NCBI RefSeq assembly: GCF_016464385.1 | Contig: NZ_JADMLH010000002.1 | Span: 62,001 to 126,000 of the forward strand | Origin: Nucisporomicrobium flavum | GTDB lineage: Bacteria; Actinomycetota; Actinomycetes; Mycobacteriales; Micromonosporaceae | Direction: 5' to 3' | DNA: 64,000 bases | Position numbers and translations under genes: made by a program | The notes under the pieces: generated by a model | Databases searched by the model: none | What the model saw: only the letters and a program-made list of their open reading frames with translations | Told to the model about the DNA's origin: nothing | Shown: positions 42,621 through 51,916 of the stretch, in pieces | How the letters are laid out: every line of letters starts with the position of its first letter | Position numbering within the stretch: position 1 is the stretch's first letter

Positions 42621-42649
42621 GAAGGCCGGACCCGGCGGGTCCGGCCTTC
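42621..42649 (-). terminator. Terminator of tRNA-Ser(GGA)
   Basis: GAAGGCCGGACCC and its complement form a perfect 13-bp stem with a 3-nt loop, just downstream of the minus-strand tRNA. Confidence 0.92.
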
Positions 42650-42670
42650 AACGTCTGCCCTGGTGAGAGC

Positions 42671-42758
42671 TGGCGGAGGATACGAGATTCGAACTCGTGA
42701 GGGTGTGAACCCAACACGCTTTCCAAGCGTGCGCCCTAGGCCTCTAGGCGAATCCTCC
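42671..42758 (-). tRNA. tRNA-Ser (anticodon GGA)
   Basis: An 88-nt gene with encoded CCA. Acceptor GGAGGAT pairs with ATCCTCC. The anticodon loop TTGGAAA between CACGC and GCGTG gives GGA, which reads UCC/UCU. A class II variable arm and the T-arm GTTCGAATC are present. Confidence 0.96.
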
Positions 42759-42842
42759 GTCCGACAGGATACAGACCCCGTCGTCCTGGTTTCCCCGGGA
42801 CCACCCCGTGTCGGCCCCGGGCCGCCGGGTACCCTGTTCAGC

Positions 42843-42930
42843 AGCCCCTCGTGCGGCGCGTACCCCGTGAACCTCCCCAGGGCCGGAAGGCAGCAAGGAT
42901 AAGCGGGCTCTGGCGGGTGCACGAGGGGTC
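42843..42930 (+). ncRNA. ffs: Signal recognition particle RNA, small bacterial (4.5S-like) type
   Basis: The conserved apical domain GTGAACC...CCAGGGCCGGAAGGCAGC and AGGATAAGCGG is present. CCCCTCGTGC (42845-42854) pairs with GCACGAGGGG (42919-42928) to close the hairpin. The position between tRNA-Ser and dnaX is typical. It guides membrane targeting with Ffh. End points are from the closing stem. Confidence 0.93.
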
Positions 42931-43007
42931 CTTCACTTCTGGGGCACGGCGTTTGTTCTTGTCACACCCTCGACGGAGAATGGCGCGGTCGTCCAGAGGA
43001 GGCAGGA

Positions 43008-46000
43008 GTGGCACTGGCCCTCTACCGCAAGTACCGGCCGCGTACGTTCGCCGAGATCATCGGGCAGGAGCACGTCACCGAGCCGCTGTCGCAGGCGCTG
43101 CGCAGCGGGCGGTTGCACCATGCGTACCTGTTCTCCGGCCCGCGTGGGTGCGGCAAGACGTCCAGCGCGCGGATCCTCGCCCGGTCCCTCAACTGCGAGC
43201 AGGGGCCGACGCCCGAGCCGTGCGGCACGTGCGCCTCCTGCCGGTCGCTGGCCAACGACGGCGCCGGGTCGATCGACGTCATCGAGATCGACGCGGCCAG
43301 CCACGGCGGTGTCGACGACGCGCGTGACCTGCGGGAAAAGGCGTTCTTCGCGCCCGCGAGCAGCCGCTACAAGATCTACGTCATCGACGAGGCGCACATG
43401 GTCTCGTCGGCCGGCTTCAACGCGCTCCTCAAGCTCGTCGAGGAGCCCCCGGAGTACGTGAAGTTCATCTTCGCCACGACCGAGCCGGAGAAGGTGCTCG
43501 GCACGATCCGGTCGCGGACCCATCACTACCCGTTCCGGCTGATCCCGCCGGCGACGCTCCGGCCGTACCTGCAGCAGCTGACCGAGGCCGAGGGCGTCCA
43601 CGTCGACCCGGCGGTGTTTCCGCTGGTCGTGCGCGCAGGCGGGGGGAGCGCCCGGGACTCGCTGTCCGTGCTCGACCAGCTCATCGCGGGCGCCGGGCCC
43701 GAGGGTGTCAGCTACCCGCGGGCGGTCGCGCTGCTCGGTGTCACCGACGTCACGCTCCTCGACGAGATGTGCGACGCGCTGGCCGCCGGGGACGGCGCCG
43801 CGGCGTACCAGACGATCGACCGCGTGGCCGAGGCCGGCCACGACGCCCGCCGCTTCGCCTCCGACCTGCTCGAGCGCCTCCGCGACCTGATCATCCTGCA
43901 GCAGGTCCCCGACGCCGTCACGAAAGGCCTCATCGACGGACCCGCGGACCAGCTCGACCAGATGGCCGCCCAGGCCACCCGTCTCGGCCCCGCGACCCTG
44001 TCCCGCTGCGCGGACATCGTGCACAACGGCCTGGTCGAGATGCGCGGCACGACCGCCCCGCGGCTGCTGCTCGAGCTGATCACGGCCCGCATGCTCCTGC
44101 CCGGCGCGGACGACTCCAGCGGCGCCCTGCTCCAGCGCCTCGAGCGCATGGAGCGGCGGCTCACGCTGACGACCGATGCCGATCCCGTACGCCACGAGCA
44201 CCCGTCCCCGCAGCCCACAGGGCCGACCGGGGCGGATGCGGCAGTGACCGGCGCGGGATCGCAGGACGCGGCGCCCACGGGATCCAGCGGCGGACTGTCC
44301 GCGGCGCGTGCGGCGGCCGCGGCGGCTGCGCGGCGTACCGGTTCCCCGGCGTCCGCCGCCCCGCCGGCTCCTACCCCGGCTGCTCCAGCCCCGACGGCTT
44401 CCGCCTCGACGGCTTCTGCCTCTGCATTCGCTGCCTCGGCGCCCGCTGGCGCGCCACCGGCTGATGATGTGCCCGTTTCTTCCGCCGGTGCCATCCCTTC
44501 CGAGGCCGGCGCGACTTCCGCCCTCGTCTCGACGCCGGGTCCGGTTGACCTGCCGGCCGCTGACCCATCGCCGACGCATGACGCCACCGGTCCGGGCGCA
44601 CCTGCTGGTCCGGCCGAACCGCCCGCTGGTCCGGCGCAACCGTCTGCCGGTCCGGCCGAACCGCCTGCTGGTCCGGCGCAACCGTCTGCCGGTCCGGCCG
44701 AACCGCCCGCTGGTCCGGCGCAACCGTCTGCCGGTCCGGCGGAGCCCGAGCCGGTCGCACCCACGTCCGCCGCTCCGGCGCGCGCACCCGAACCGCGGCG
44801 GGCCGAGCCGGCCGGGATCATGCCGGATGCCCCCGACGAGCTGGGCAGCGCCGCCGACGCCGCGGTGCCCGGCCAGCTCTCCGCCGCCGCCATCCGCGAG
44901 GTGTGGCCCGAGATCATCGGTACGGTCGGCCGGAAGAGCAAGAAGATCGCCGCGCTGGCCCAGGGCGCCACGGTCCGCGACCTCGACGGGCAGACCGTCG
45001 TCCTGACGTTCCGCTTCCCCGCGCACGCCCGCATGGTCGCCGCCGAACCGCAACTCATCGCCGACGCCCTGTACGAGGCGCTCGGCGGCCGCTGGCAGAT
45101 CCGCTGCGACGTCGCGGGCGAGAGCGGACCCTCGCTGGGCTCCAGCCGTGGACCGCAGGGCGGTGCAGGTACGCCCCCCGCCCGGGGGGCCGCCGGCCGC
45201 GGTGCTCCGGCGCGCGCCGATGCTGCTCAGCAGGTGGCGCCTGCTCAGGCTCGTACCGTATCGACCCGCGAAGCGGTCACGACGCCGCAGGCCGCCGCCG
45301 AGGATGACGACGACGGCGGCTGGCCGGAACCGGTCCGCCCCGGCGGTTCCGTCGCCGCTGTTCCGCCGGCCGCCGCCCCGGCCGCGGTGGCGGACGACGA
45401 GGACGACGAATGGCCTGAGCCGGTCCGGCCGGGCGGCAGCGCACCGGCCGTGGGTGGGGAGGCCGAGCCGGGTGACGTCCCGGGCCCCAGCGGTCCGGCG
45501 GCCGTCAACGGGTCGGCCGATCCCGGTAGTTCCTCGGCCGCCGCTGTGGCATCGTCGCCGAGCGGTGGCCCCGCGCCCGGTGCCGCTGCTTCCCCCACCG
45601 CGCCCGCTTCCGAGGGCGACGCGTCGACGTCGGCCGACAAGTCTGGAGCCGGTCCGGTCGGCGGGTCCGCGCTCGCTTCGACGGTCGGCTCCGGGACTGC
45701 GGCGGCAGCCGGCTCTGTTACTCCGGCCCCGCAGGCAGCGGCTGGCTCTATTGCCCCGGCCCGGCAGGCGGCGGCCGGTTCTGTTGCTCCGGCCCGGCAG
45801 GCAGCGTCCGGTTCTGTTGCTCCGGCCGGGCAGGCAGCGTCCGGTTCTGTTGCTCCGGCCGGGCAGGCAGCGGCCGGTTCTGTTGCCCCGCCCCGGAATG
45901 CGGCGGCCGCACCCGCCACTGCCGCCGCATCACCGGCGGCTCCCGCGAGTAGACGCGGGGCCGGCGGTCCCGCGCCGAGCAGCGGCTTGGCCGCGGCCCG

Positions 46001-46331
46001 AGCCGCTGCGGCCCGGGGAGCCGGGGCCGTGGCCTCCGCGCGCACCGCACCGAGCAGCCCCGCTGCGCCCGCCGGCAGCCCCTCGGCGAAACCCGGCACC
46101 AGCCCGGCGGACTCCTGGGCGGACGGTTCGCCGACCGAGGAGGCCCCGTACGACCCTGAGTACGACGGCCCGCCGCGCGCTGCCGACGGGGCCGCGTGGG
46201 AAGGGTTCGATCCGGGGGACGAGCCGCTCGACGACGTGATCGATGAACGGACCGCGCGGCAGAGCAGTGAGCAGCAAGCCGTGCAGTTGCTGCGGGAAGC
46301 CTTCGGTGCGGAGAAGATCAGCGAGTCCTGA
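43008..46331 (+). CDS. dnaX: DNA polymerase III subunits gamma and tau
   Basis: This 1107-residue clamp-loader ATPase starts at GTG 43008 after GAGGAGGCAGGA. It has Walker A SGPRGCGKTS (43-52), zinc ligands Cys63, Cys72, Cys75 and Cys78, Walker B VIDEAHM, and FIFATTEPEKVLGTIRSR. The AAA module and collar end near residue 370. A long Ala/Pro-rich linker follows, then a tau-like domain around 620-710 (REVWPEIIGTVGRKSKKIAAL) and another low-complexity tail. Length is well above the usual 600-800 because of tandem in-frame repeats in the linkers. The last codons fall inside a 46-bp repeat. No slippery sequence for a separate gamma form is obvious. Confidence 0.96.
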   Translation: MALALYRKYRPRTFAEIIGQEHVTEPLSQALRSGRLHHAYLFSGPRGCGKTSSARILARSLNCEQGPTPEPCGTCASCRSLANDGAGSIDVIEIDAASHGGVDDARDLREKAFFAPASSRYKIYVIDEAHMVSSAGFNALLKLVEEPPEYVKFIFATTEPEKVLGTIRSRTHHYPFRLIPPATLRPYLQQLTEAEGVHVDPAVFPLVVRAGGGSARDSLSVLDQLIAGAGPEGVSYPRAVALLGVTDVTLLDEMCDALAAGDGAAAYQTIDRVAEAGHDARRFASDLLERLRDLIILQQVPDAVTKGLIDGPADQLDQMAAQATRLGPATLSRCADIVHNGLVEMRGTTAPRLLLELITARMLLPGADDSSGALLQRLERMERRLTLTTDADPVRHEHPSPQPTGPTGADAAVTGAGSQDAAPTGSSGGLSAARAAAAAAARRTGSPASAAPPAPTPAAPAPTASASTASASAFAASAPAGAPPADDVPVSSAGAIPSEAGATSALVSTPGPVDLPAADPSPTHDATGPGAPAGPAEPPAGPAQPSAGPAEPPAGPAQPSAGPAEPPAGPAQPSAGPAEPEPVAPTSAAPARAPEPRRAEPAGIMPDAPDELGSAADAAVPGQLSAAAIREVWPEIIGTVGRKSKKIAALAQGATVRDLDGQTVVLTFRFPAHARMVAAEPQLIADALYEALGGRWQIRCDVAGESGPSLGSSRGPQGGAGTPPARGAAGRGAPARADAAQQVAPAQARTVSTREAVTTPQAAAEDDDDGGWPEPVRPGGSVAAVPPAAAPAAVADDEDDEWPEPVRPGGSAPAVGGEAEPGDVPGPSGPAAVNGSADPGSSSAAAVASSPSGGPAPGAAASPTAPASEGDASTSADKSGAGPVGGSALASTVGSGTAAAAGSVTPAPQAAAGSIAPARQAAAGSVAPARQAASGSVAPAGQAASGSVAPAGQAAAGSVAPPRNAAAAPATAAASPAAPASRRGAGGPAPSSGLAAARAAAARGAGAVASARTAPSSPAAPAGSPSAKPGTSPADSWADGSPTEEAPYDPEYDGPPRAADGAAWEGFDPGDEPLDDVIDERTARQSSEQQAVQLLREAFGAEKISES
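44603..44740 (+). repeat. 42-bp in-frame tandem repeats within dnaX
   Basis: CCGGCGCAACC recurs at 44631, 44673 and 44715, a period of 42 bp encoding PAGPAEPPAGPAQPSAG-type blocks in the linker. The copies differ in a few bases. Confidence 0.9.
45715..45905 (+). repeat. 33-bp in-frame tandem repeats within dnaX
   Basis: Six copies with period 33 (cores at 45723, 45756, 45789, 45822, 45855, 45888) encode 11-residue blocks of the type GSVAPARQAAA. Confidence 0.92.
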
Positions 46332-46453
46332 CCCGGTTGGCGGCCGCGTGGGCCGGGCACGGATCAGCGAGTCCTGACCCGGTTGGCGGCCGCCTGGGCC
46401 GGGCACGGATCAGCGAGTCCTGACCCGGTTCCCGGCCGTGTCGGCCGGGCACG
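46316..46453 (+). repeat. Three 46-bp tandem repeats spanning the dnaX stop codon
   Basis: Units begin at 46316, 46362 and 46408 with GATCAGCGAGTCCTGACCCG. The first contains the final codons and the TGA of dnaX; the others follow it in the dnaX-ybaB spacer. The third copy is the most diverged. Confidence 0.92.
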
Positions 46454-46494
46454 GGACAATGGATCCGACCACCCCCTGACAGAGGAGTTATGCG

Positions 46495-46827
46495 ATGCGC
46501 CCCGGTGGACAGCCGAACATGCAGCAGATCATGAAGCAGGCGCAGAAGATGCAGCAGCAGATGGCGCAGGCGCAGGCCGAGCTGGCCGAGGCGGAGCTCA
46601 CCGGTACCGCCGGCGGTGGCCTCGTCACCGTCGTGGTGACCGGGCTGGGCGAGTTCAAGTCCGTGAAGATCGACCCCAAGGCGGTCGACGCCGACGACGT
46701 CGAGACGCTCGAGGACCTGGTGCTCGCCGCCATCCACAACGCCGCCGAGGCGCAGCGCGAGCTCACCGAGCAGAAGATGGGCCCGGCCACCGGCGGTCTC
46801 GGCGGCCTGACCCTGCCGGGATTCTGA
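46495..46827 (+). CDS. ybaB: YbaB/EbfC-family nucleoid-associated protein
   Basis: The ATG at 46495 follows GAGGAG. The 110-residue protein has the YbaB layout: a Met/Gln-rich N-terminal helix ([19 protein letters not shown]), the core [20 protein letters not shown], and [17 protein letters not shown] at the end. It binds DNA as a dimer and accompanies RecR in most bacteria, as here. Confidence 0.95.
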   Translation: MRPGGQPNMQQIMKQAQKMQQQMAQAQAELAEAELTGTAGGGLVTVVVTGLGEFKSVKIDPKAVDADDVETLEDLVLAAIHNAAEAQRELTEQKMGPATGGLGGLTLPGF

Positions 46828-46831
46828 GCCC

Positions 46832-47425
46832 GTGTACGAAGGTGCCATCCAGGACCTGATCGACGAGCTGGGGCGGTTGCCGGGCGTCGGCCCGAAGAGC
46901 GCCCAGCGGATCGCGTTCCACATCCTCTCCGCCGACCCCGCCGACGTGAACCGGCTGGCCACTTCGCTGCGCAAGGTGAAGGAGCTGGTCCGGTTCTGCA
47001 CGACCTGCTTCAACGTCGCCGAGTCGGAGCAGTGCCGGGTCTGCCGCGACCCGCGCCGCACCAACGAGGTGCTCTGCGTGGTGGAGGAACCCAAGGACGT
47101 CGTGGCGATCGAGCGTACCGGCGAGTTCCGCGGCCGCTACCACGTCCTGGGTGGCGCCATCAATCCGCTCGAGGGCATCGGGCCGGACAACCTGCGCATC
47201 CGGGAACTGTTGCTGCGCCTCGGCACCGGCGAGGTGAAGGAGCTGATCCTCGCCACCGACCCGAACACCGAGGGCGAGGCGACCGCGACGTACCTGGCGC
47301 TGATGATCAAGCCGATGGGGATCGCGGTCACCCGGCTGGCGAGTGGGCTCCCCGTCGGCGGCGACCTGGAGTACGCGGACGAAATCACGCTGGGCCGCGC
47401 CTTCGAAGGCCGCCGCGCCGTCTGA
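46832..47425 (+). CDS. recR: Recombination mediator protein RecR
   Basis: This 197-residue protein has the Hh[19 protein letters not shown], the C4 zinc finger (Cys56, Cys59, Cys68, Cys71), and a Toprim domain with [12 protein letters not shown] and [15 protein letters not shown]. It acts with RecF and RecO to load RecA on gapped DNA. GTG 46832 is 4 bp after the ybaB stop, so the two are coupled. Confidence 0.97.
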   Translation: MYEGAIQDLIDELGRLPGVGPKSAQRIAFHILSADPADVNRLATSLRKVKELVRFCTTCFNVAESEQCRVCRDPRRTNEVLCVVEEPKDVVAIERTGEFRGRYHVLGGAINPLEGIGPDNLRIRELLLRLGTGEVKELILATDPNTEGEATATYLALMIKPMGIAVTRLASGLPVGGDLEYADEITLGRAFEGRRAV

Positions 47426-47986
47426 CACAGGCCGGGCCCGGCCACGCATTCAATCCGCCGCACCGCCGCGCCGGGCCGCGCCGCCGCGCCGGGCCGCGCC
47501 GCCGCGTCTACGACCGGGCCGCCTACGACCGGGCCGCGTCTGCGAACGGGCGGCGTCTCCATCACCGGTCCGGCCGGGCCCGTCCGGCCGCGCCCGCCCG
47601 CTCGGTCGCCGCGCCGGAGCCGTTTGGTGGGTTCTTCCGGCAAAGTGCCCGGCCTGCCTGTTCGGTCGGTTACGGTGCGGGCGTACGGATGTGGTGCCGG
47701 TAACAGATCACGCTGTCATCACGGCGCGGCCTGAACTTGGTTACGAGGGCCGGAGGGTCTTGACCCGCGCCGCCGAGTACGTGAGCGTTCCTCTCGTGCG
47801 ACGGCGCAACCCGTTCGCACGTTCGGCATGCCGGCCCGGCGTCACCATCGCGGGGGCCGGCTGTAGTCCACGTACGCGACAACCGATCGGTTGCCCGCGT
47901 TGCGGGGCCGGACCGATCCGGAGCGCAGCTGGCCCGGCTCGGCCGTGGCGTCGTGGCGCGGTCGCCGGGAGAGGACCGGGCGCTTC
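47426..47986. other. Spacer between recR and the oligopeptide operon with GC repeats
   Basis: I see no gene here. The 18-bp unit CCGCCGCGCCGGGCCGCG repeats at 47463-47480 and 47481-47498, with a partial third. A 15-bp TACGACCGGGCCGCC-like repeat follows at about 47509-47540. The promoter of the oligopeptide operon must be in the right half. Confidence 0.7.
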
Positions 47987-48982
47987 ATGGTCGTTGGACC
48001 CGGCACGGTCTCTGACCAGGCTCCGGTGGCTCCGGACCCCGCCGGGGGCAGCGTCCCCGGCAAGGCGATCGAGGGCCGTTCGCTCGGCCGCATCGCCTGG
48101 ACCCGGCTCAAGCGCGACAAGGTCGCCATGGCGGGCGGCTATGTCGTCGTCTTCCTGATCCTGGTCGCGGTCTTCGCCCCGTTGATCGTCAAGCTTCTCG
48201 GCGATCCGCCGAACGAGTTCCACCAGAACCTGATCGACGTCAACACCCTGGCGCCCAAGGGCGGTACGGGCATCAGCGGCGACCATCTGTTCGGTGTGGA
48301 GCCGCAGAACGGCCGGGACATCTTCAGCCGGGTCGTCTACGGCGCCCGGATCTCGCTGCTGATCGCGTTCCTGGCGACCGGCCTGTCGGTGGTCATCGGC
48401 GCCACGCTCGGCGTGGTGGCCGGCTTCTTCGGCGGCTGGGTCGACGCGCTGATCAGCCGGGCGATGGACGTCTTCCTGGCCTTCCCGCTGCTGGTCTTCT
48501 CGATCGCGCTGGCCGGCGTCATCCCGGACAAGGCGTTCGGGCTGTCCGGGGACGCGCTGCGGATCGCCATGCTGATCTTCATCATCGGCTTCTTCAGCTG
48601 GCCCTACATCGGCCGCATCGTGCGCGGGCAGACGCTGTCGTTGCGGGAACGCGAGTTCGTCGACGCGGCGCGCAGCCTCGGCGCGCGCGGGCCGTACATC
48701 ATCTTCAAGGAACTTCTGCCCAATCTTGTAGCGCCCATCCTGATCTACGCGACGCTGCTCATCCCGACGAACATCCTGTTCGAGGCGGCGCTGTCGTTCC
48801 TCGGGGTCGGGGTCCGGCCACCCACCGCCAGCTGGGGCGGGATGCTCTCCGACGCCGCCCGCTTCTACACGATCTGGCATTTCATGTTCTTCCCGGGCAT
48901 GGCCATCTTCATCACCGTGCTGGCCTTCAACCTGTTCGGTGACGGCCTGCGCGACGCGCTCGACCCCAAGGGCCGACGCTGA
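47987..48982 (+). CDS. Oligopeptide ABC transporter permease (DppC/OppC-like)
   Basis: From the ATG at 47987 the product is 331 residues with an N-terminal cytoplasmic head, six membrane segments between about 50 and 315, and the EAA loop FVDAARSLGARGPYIIFKELLP. The family end ALDPKGRR is present. It forms the channel with the DppB-like protein 2 kb downstream. Being first in the operon ahead of the binding protein is an unusual order, but all parts are present. Confidence 0.9.
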   Translation: MVVGPGTVSDQAPVAPDPAGGSVPGKAIEGRSLGRIAWTRLKRDKVAMAGGYVVVFLILVAVFAPLIVKLLGDPPNEFHQNLIDVNTLAPKGGTGISGDHLFGVEPQNGRDIFSRVVYGARISLLIAFLATGLSVVIGATLGVVAGFFGGWVDALISRAMDVFLAFPLLVFSIALAGVIPDKAFGLSGDALRIAMLIFIIGFFSWPYIGRIVRGQTLSLREREFVDAARSLGARGPYIIFKELLPNLVAPILIYATLLIPTNILFEAALSFLGVGVRPPTASWGGMLSDAARFYTIWHFMFFPGMAIFITVLAFNLFGDGLRDALDPKGRR

Positions 48983-49053
48983 TCATGCGCCGGATGACTT
49001 TCTCGCCAGCCAGGCGGTCCAAGCGGGCCGTTCCTTCAGGGAGGTTGCTACAA

Positions 49054-50808
49054 GTGATCCAGAGAACAAGGGTGCTGGTGGCCGCGACGGCCGCCCTGGC
49101 ACTCGGATTGACCGCCGCGTGCGGCGGGGGCAAGGACGATTCCAGCTCGGGCAGCTCCGCCAAGGCGGAGTTCAACGCCGCCCTGGACAAGGTGTTCAAC
49201 CCCTCCGAGAAGAAGGGCGGCACCATCCGCCTGGCGAACTCGGGCGACTGGGACACCCTCGACCCGGGCGAGACATATTACGGCTACTCGTGGGACTTCC
49301 TGCGCCTGTACGGCCGCAGCCTGCTCACGTTCAAGGCTTCCCCGGGCGCGGCCGGCAACGAGCTGACCCCGGACCTCGCCGAGGGCCTGGGCGAGACGAA
49401 CGACAACGGCAAGACGTGGACGTACAAGCTGCGTAAGGGCGTCAAGTTCGAGGACGGCACCGAGGTCAAGTCGGCCGACGTCAAGTACGCGGTGCTGCGC
49501 TCGATCGACAAGGCGACGTTCCCGAACGGCCCGGCGTACTTCGAGCAGTTCCTGAACCTGCCGGCCGGCTACAAGGGCCCGTACAAGTCCAAGGGCGTCA
49601 ACACCGACCAGGCCATCTCGACGCCGGACGACAGCACGATCGTCTTCCACCTCAAGCAGGCGTTCGGTGGCTTCGACTACATGGCCGCGCTGCCGCAGAC
49701 CGTTCCGGTCCCGCAGGCCAAGGACACGGCCGCGAAGTACAAGGAGCACGTGGTCTCCACGGGCCCGTACATGTTCGACCAGAACAACCTGGGCAAGAAC
49801 TTCTCGCTCAAGCGCAACCCGAACTGGAGCGCGGAGACCGACCCGTTCCGCAAGGCGCTGCCGGACCGCTTCGAGGTCTCGCTGAACGTCAACGCGGACG
49901 ACATCGACAACCGGCTGCTCTCCGGCGACCTGGACATCGATGTGGTCGGCACGGGCGTGCAGCCCGCCACGCTCGGCCGCGTCGTGGGGGACCCGACGGC
50001 CAAGGCCGGCACGGACAACCCGAACCAGAGCCGGCTCTGGTACACCTCGATCGTCGGCACGGTGAAGCCGTTCGACAACATCGACTGCCGCAAGGCGGTC
50101 CAGTACGCCGCGGACCGTACCGGCTACCAGACCGCGTACGGCGGCCCGCTCGCCGGTGGCGACATCGCCAGCACGGTCATGCCGCCGACCATCCCGGGTT
50201 ACCAGAAGTTCGACCTGTACCCGGCCGGTCCGGACAACACCGGCGACGTGGCGAAGGCGAAGGAGGCCCTCGCGGCCTGCGGTCAGCCGAACGGCTTCTC
50301 GACCAACATCGCCTACCGTGCCGAGCGGCCGAAGGAGAAGGCCACCGCCGAGTCGCTGCAGCAGTCGCTGGCCCGGGTCGGCATCAAGCTGACGCTCAAG
50401 CCGTTCCCGCAGGGTGACTACTTCTCGCAGTACGCCGGCAACCCGCCGTACGTGAAGGCCAACAACCTGGGCCTCGTCCTGAACGGCTGGGGCGCGGACT
50501 GGAACGACGGCTTCGGCTACCTGTCGCAGATCGTCGACAGCCGGGTCATCCGGGAGACCGGTGGCTCCTCGAACGCCAGCGTCCGCGACCCCGACGTCGA
50601 CAAGCTGCTCGACGCCGCGGTGGGCAACACGGACGCCAAGGCGCGTGAGGCGCAGTGGGGCGCGATCGACAAGAAGGTCATGGAGGACGCGTTCATCCTC
50701 CCCGGCGTCTACGCCAAGGCCCTGCTGATCCGTCCGAAGAAGCTGACCAACGTGTACGTCAACCCGGCGTACAACATGTACGACTACGTGGCGCTCGGCG
50801 TCGCGTGA
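49054..50808 (+). CDS. Peptide ABC transporter substrate-binding lipoprotein (DppA/OppA-like)
   Basis: The GTG at 49054 has GGGAGG upstream and gives a compact lipoprotein signal (IQRTRVLVAATAALALGLTAAC). An ATG at 48985 would add 23 residues in front of the signal and is unlikely. The mature cluster C fold of about 560 residues includes GGTIRLANSGDWDTLDP, ELTPDLAEG, STGPYMF and QSLARVGIKLTLK. It binds peptides or similar ligands outside the membrane. A stable hairpin follows its stop. Confidence 0.92.
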   Translation: MIQRTRVLVAATAALALGLTAACGGGKDDSSSGSSAKAEFNAALDKVFNPSEKKGGTIRLANSGDWDTLDPGETYYGYSWDFLRLYGRSLLTFKASPGAAGNELTPDLAEGLGETNDNGKTWTYKLRKGVKFEDGTEVKSADVKYAVLRSIDKATFPNGPAYFEQFLNLPAGYKGPYKSKGVNTDQAISTPDDSTIVFHLKQAFGGFDYMAALPQTVPVPQAKDTAAKYKEHVVSTGPYMFDQNNLGKNFSLKRNPNWSAETDPFRKALPDRFEVSLNVNADDIDNRLLSGDLDIDVVGTGVQPATLGRVVGDPTAKAGTDNPNQSRLWYTSIVGTVKPFDNIDCRKAVQYAADRTGYQTAYGGPLAGGDIASTVMPPTIPGYQKFDLYPAGPDNTGDVAKAKEALAACGQPNGFSTNIAYRAERPKEKATAESLQQSLARVGIKLTLKPFPQGDYFSQYAGNPPYVKANNLGLVLNGWGADWNDGFGYLSQIVDSRVIRETGGSSNASVRDPDVDKLLDAAVGNTDAKAREAQWGAIDKKVMEDAFILPGVYAKALLIRPKKLTNVYVNPAYNMYDYVALGVA

Positions 50809-50857
50809 CCACCACCTCTGGCGTCCTAGTTCCGATTGGGTAGGTGAAGGCAGCAGG

Positions 50858-50887
50858 CGGCCGGTCCGGGGCGACCCGGGCCGGCCG
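50858..50887 (+). other. Intercistronic hairpin between binding protein and DppB-like genes
   Basis: A 13-bp stem with one G-U pair and loop GCGA lies in the 94-bp gap. Such hairpins after binding-protein genes often stabilise their message or cause partial termination. That role is inferred. Confidence 0.7.
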
Positions 50888-50902
50888 TCGTAGCCGGGCA
50901 CT

Positions 50903-51916
50903 GTGATCACGTACATCATCAGGCGTCTGTTAGCGGCCGTCGTGCTGCTCTTCATCGTCAGCGCCGCAGTCTTCGCGATCTTCTATCTGGTTCCGCGGGT
51001 CGTGGGCGCGACGCCCGAGACGCTGGCGACCCGGTACGTGGGGCGCGCCGCGACGCCGGAGACGGTCAACCTCATCGCCCACAAGCTGGGCTTCTACGAC
51101 CCGATCTGGGTGCAGTACGGCCGCTGGGTCAAGGGCATCTTCCTCGGCTCCGAGTACGACTACGGCAGCGGTACGGAGCACTGCCCGGCGCCCTGCTTCG
51201 GCTACTCGTTCATCACCCGCCAGCCGGTGTGGCCGGACCTGCTCGACCGGCTGCCGGTGACGCTGTCGCTCGCCGTGGGCGCCGCGCTGCTGTGGGCGTT
51301 CTTCGGCGTCTCGACCGGCGTGATCTCCGCGCTGCGCCGGGGCTCCCTGCTGGACCGCGCCGCGATGACCGTCTCGCTCGCCGGCGTCTCCATGCCGATC
51401 TTCTTCACCGGCCTGATCGGCCTGCTCGTCTTCAGCTACAAGCTGGGATGGACGGCCTCGGGCGGTTCCTACACCCCGTTCACCGAGAATCCCGCCGACT
51501 GGTTCTATGCGCTGTTGCTGCCGTGGATCGTGCTCGCCTTCCAGTTCTCCGCCCAGTACGCCCGGCTCACCCGGGCCGGCATGCTGGAGACGCTCGGCGA
51601 GGACTACATCCGTACGGCGCGCGCCAAGGGCCTGCCGGAGAGTGCCGTGAACGTGCGGCACGGCCTGCGGGCCGCGCTGACCCCGCTGCTGACCATCTTC
51701 GGTCTCGACTTCGGTCTGCTGCTCGGCGGCGCCGTCCTCACCGAGCAGGTCTTCTCCCTGCCGGGGCTGGGCAAGTACGCGGTCGACGCGATCACCAACA
51801 ACGACCTGCCGAAGGTGCTCGGCGTGACGATGATGGCCGCGCTCTTCGTGGTCGTCGCCAACCTGATCGTCGACCTGCTCTACGCAGTCGTGGACCCGCG
51901 AGTGAGGATCAGCTAG
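50903..51916 (+). CDS. Oligopeptide ABC transporter permease (DppB/OppB-like)
   Basis: This 337-residue membrane protein begins at GTG 50903. It has six membrane segments, a long extracellular loop with a Cys pair (TEHCPAPCFGYS) after the first, and the EAA region YIRTARAKGLPESAVNVRHGLR. The TAG stop overlaps the next GTG start by one base (TAGTG). Confidence 0.92.
   Translation: MITYIIRRLLAAVVLLFIVSAAVFAIFYLVPRVVGATPETLATRYVGRAATPETVNLIAHKLGFYDPIWVQYGRWVKGIFLGSEYDYGSGTEHCPAPCFGYSFITRQPVWPDLLDRLPVTLSLAVGAALLWAFFGVSTGVISALRRGSLLDRAAMTVSLAGVSMPIFFTGLIGLLVFSYKLGWTASGGSYTPFTENPADWFYALLLPWIVLAFQFSAQYARLTRAGMLETLGEDYIRTARAKGLPESAVNVRHGLRAALTPLLTIFGLDFGLLLGGAVLTEQVFSLPGLGKYAVDAITNNDLPKVLGVTMMAALFVVVANLIVDLLYAVVDPRVRIS

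Noticed and set aside
39021..42649. Attachment-site duplication around the accessory patch (similar GGCCGGACCC hairpins at both edges)
   Set aside because: The same core also occurs in the unrelated terminator at 37013, so it is more likely a common terminator type; no integrase gene is present.
42933..45058. Long minus-strand open frames (about 450-706 codons) opposite dnaX
   Set aside because: They are shadows of the GC-rich, repeat-containing dnaX code; composition is Arg/Gly-rich with no domains.
47426..47986. Protein-coding gene in the recR-to-importer spacer
   Set aside because: The open frames there are low-complexity translations of GC repeats with no start signal or domain.
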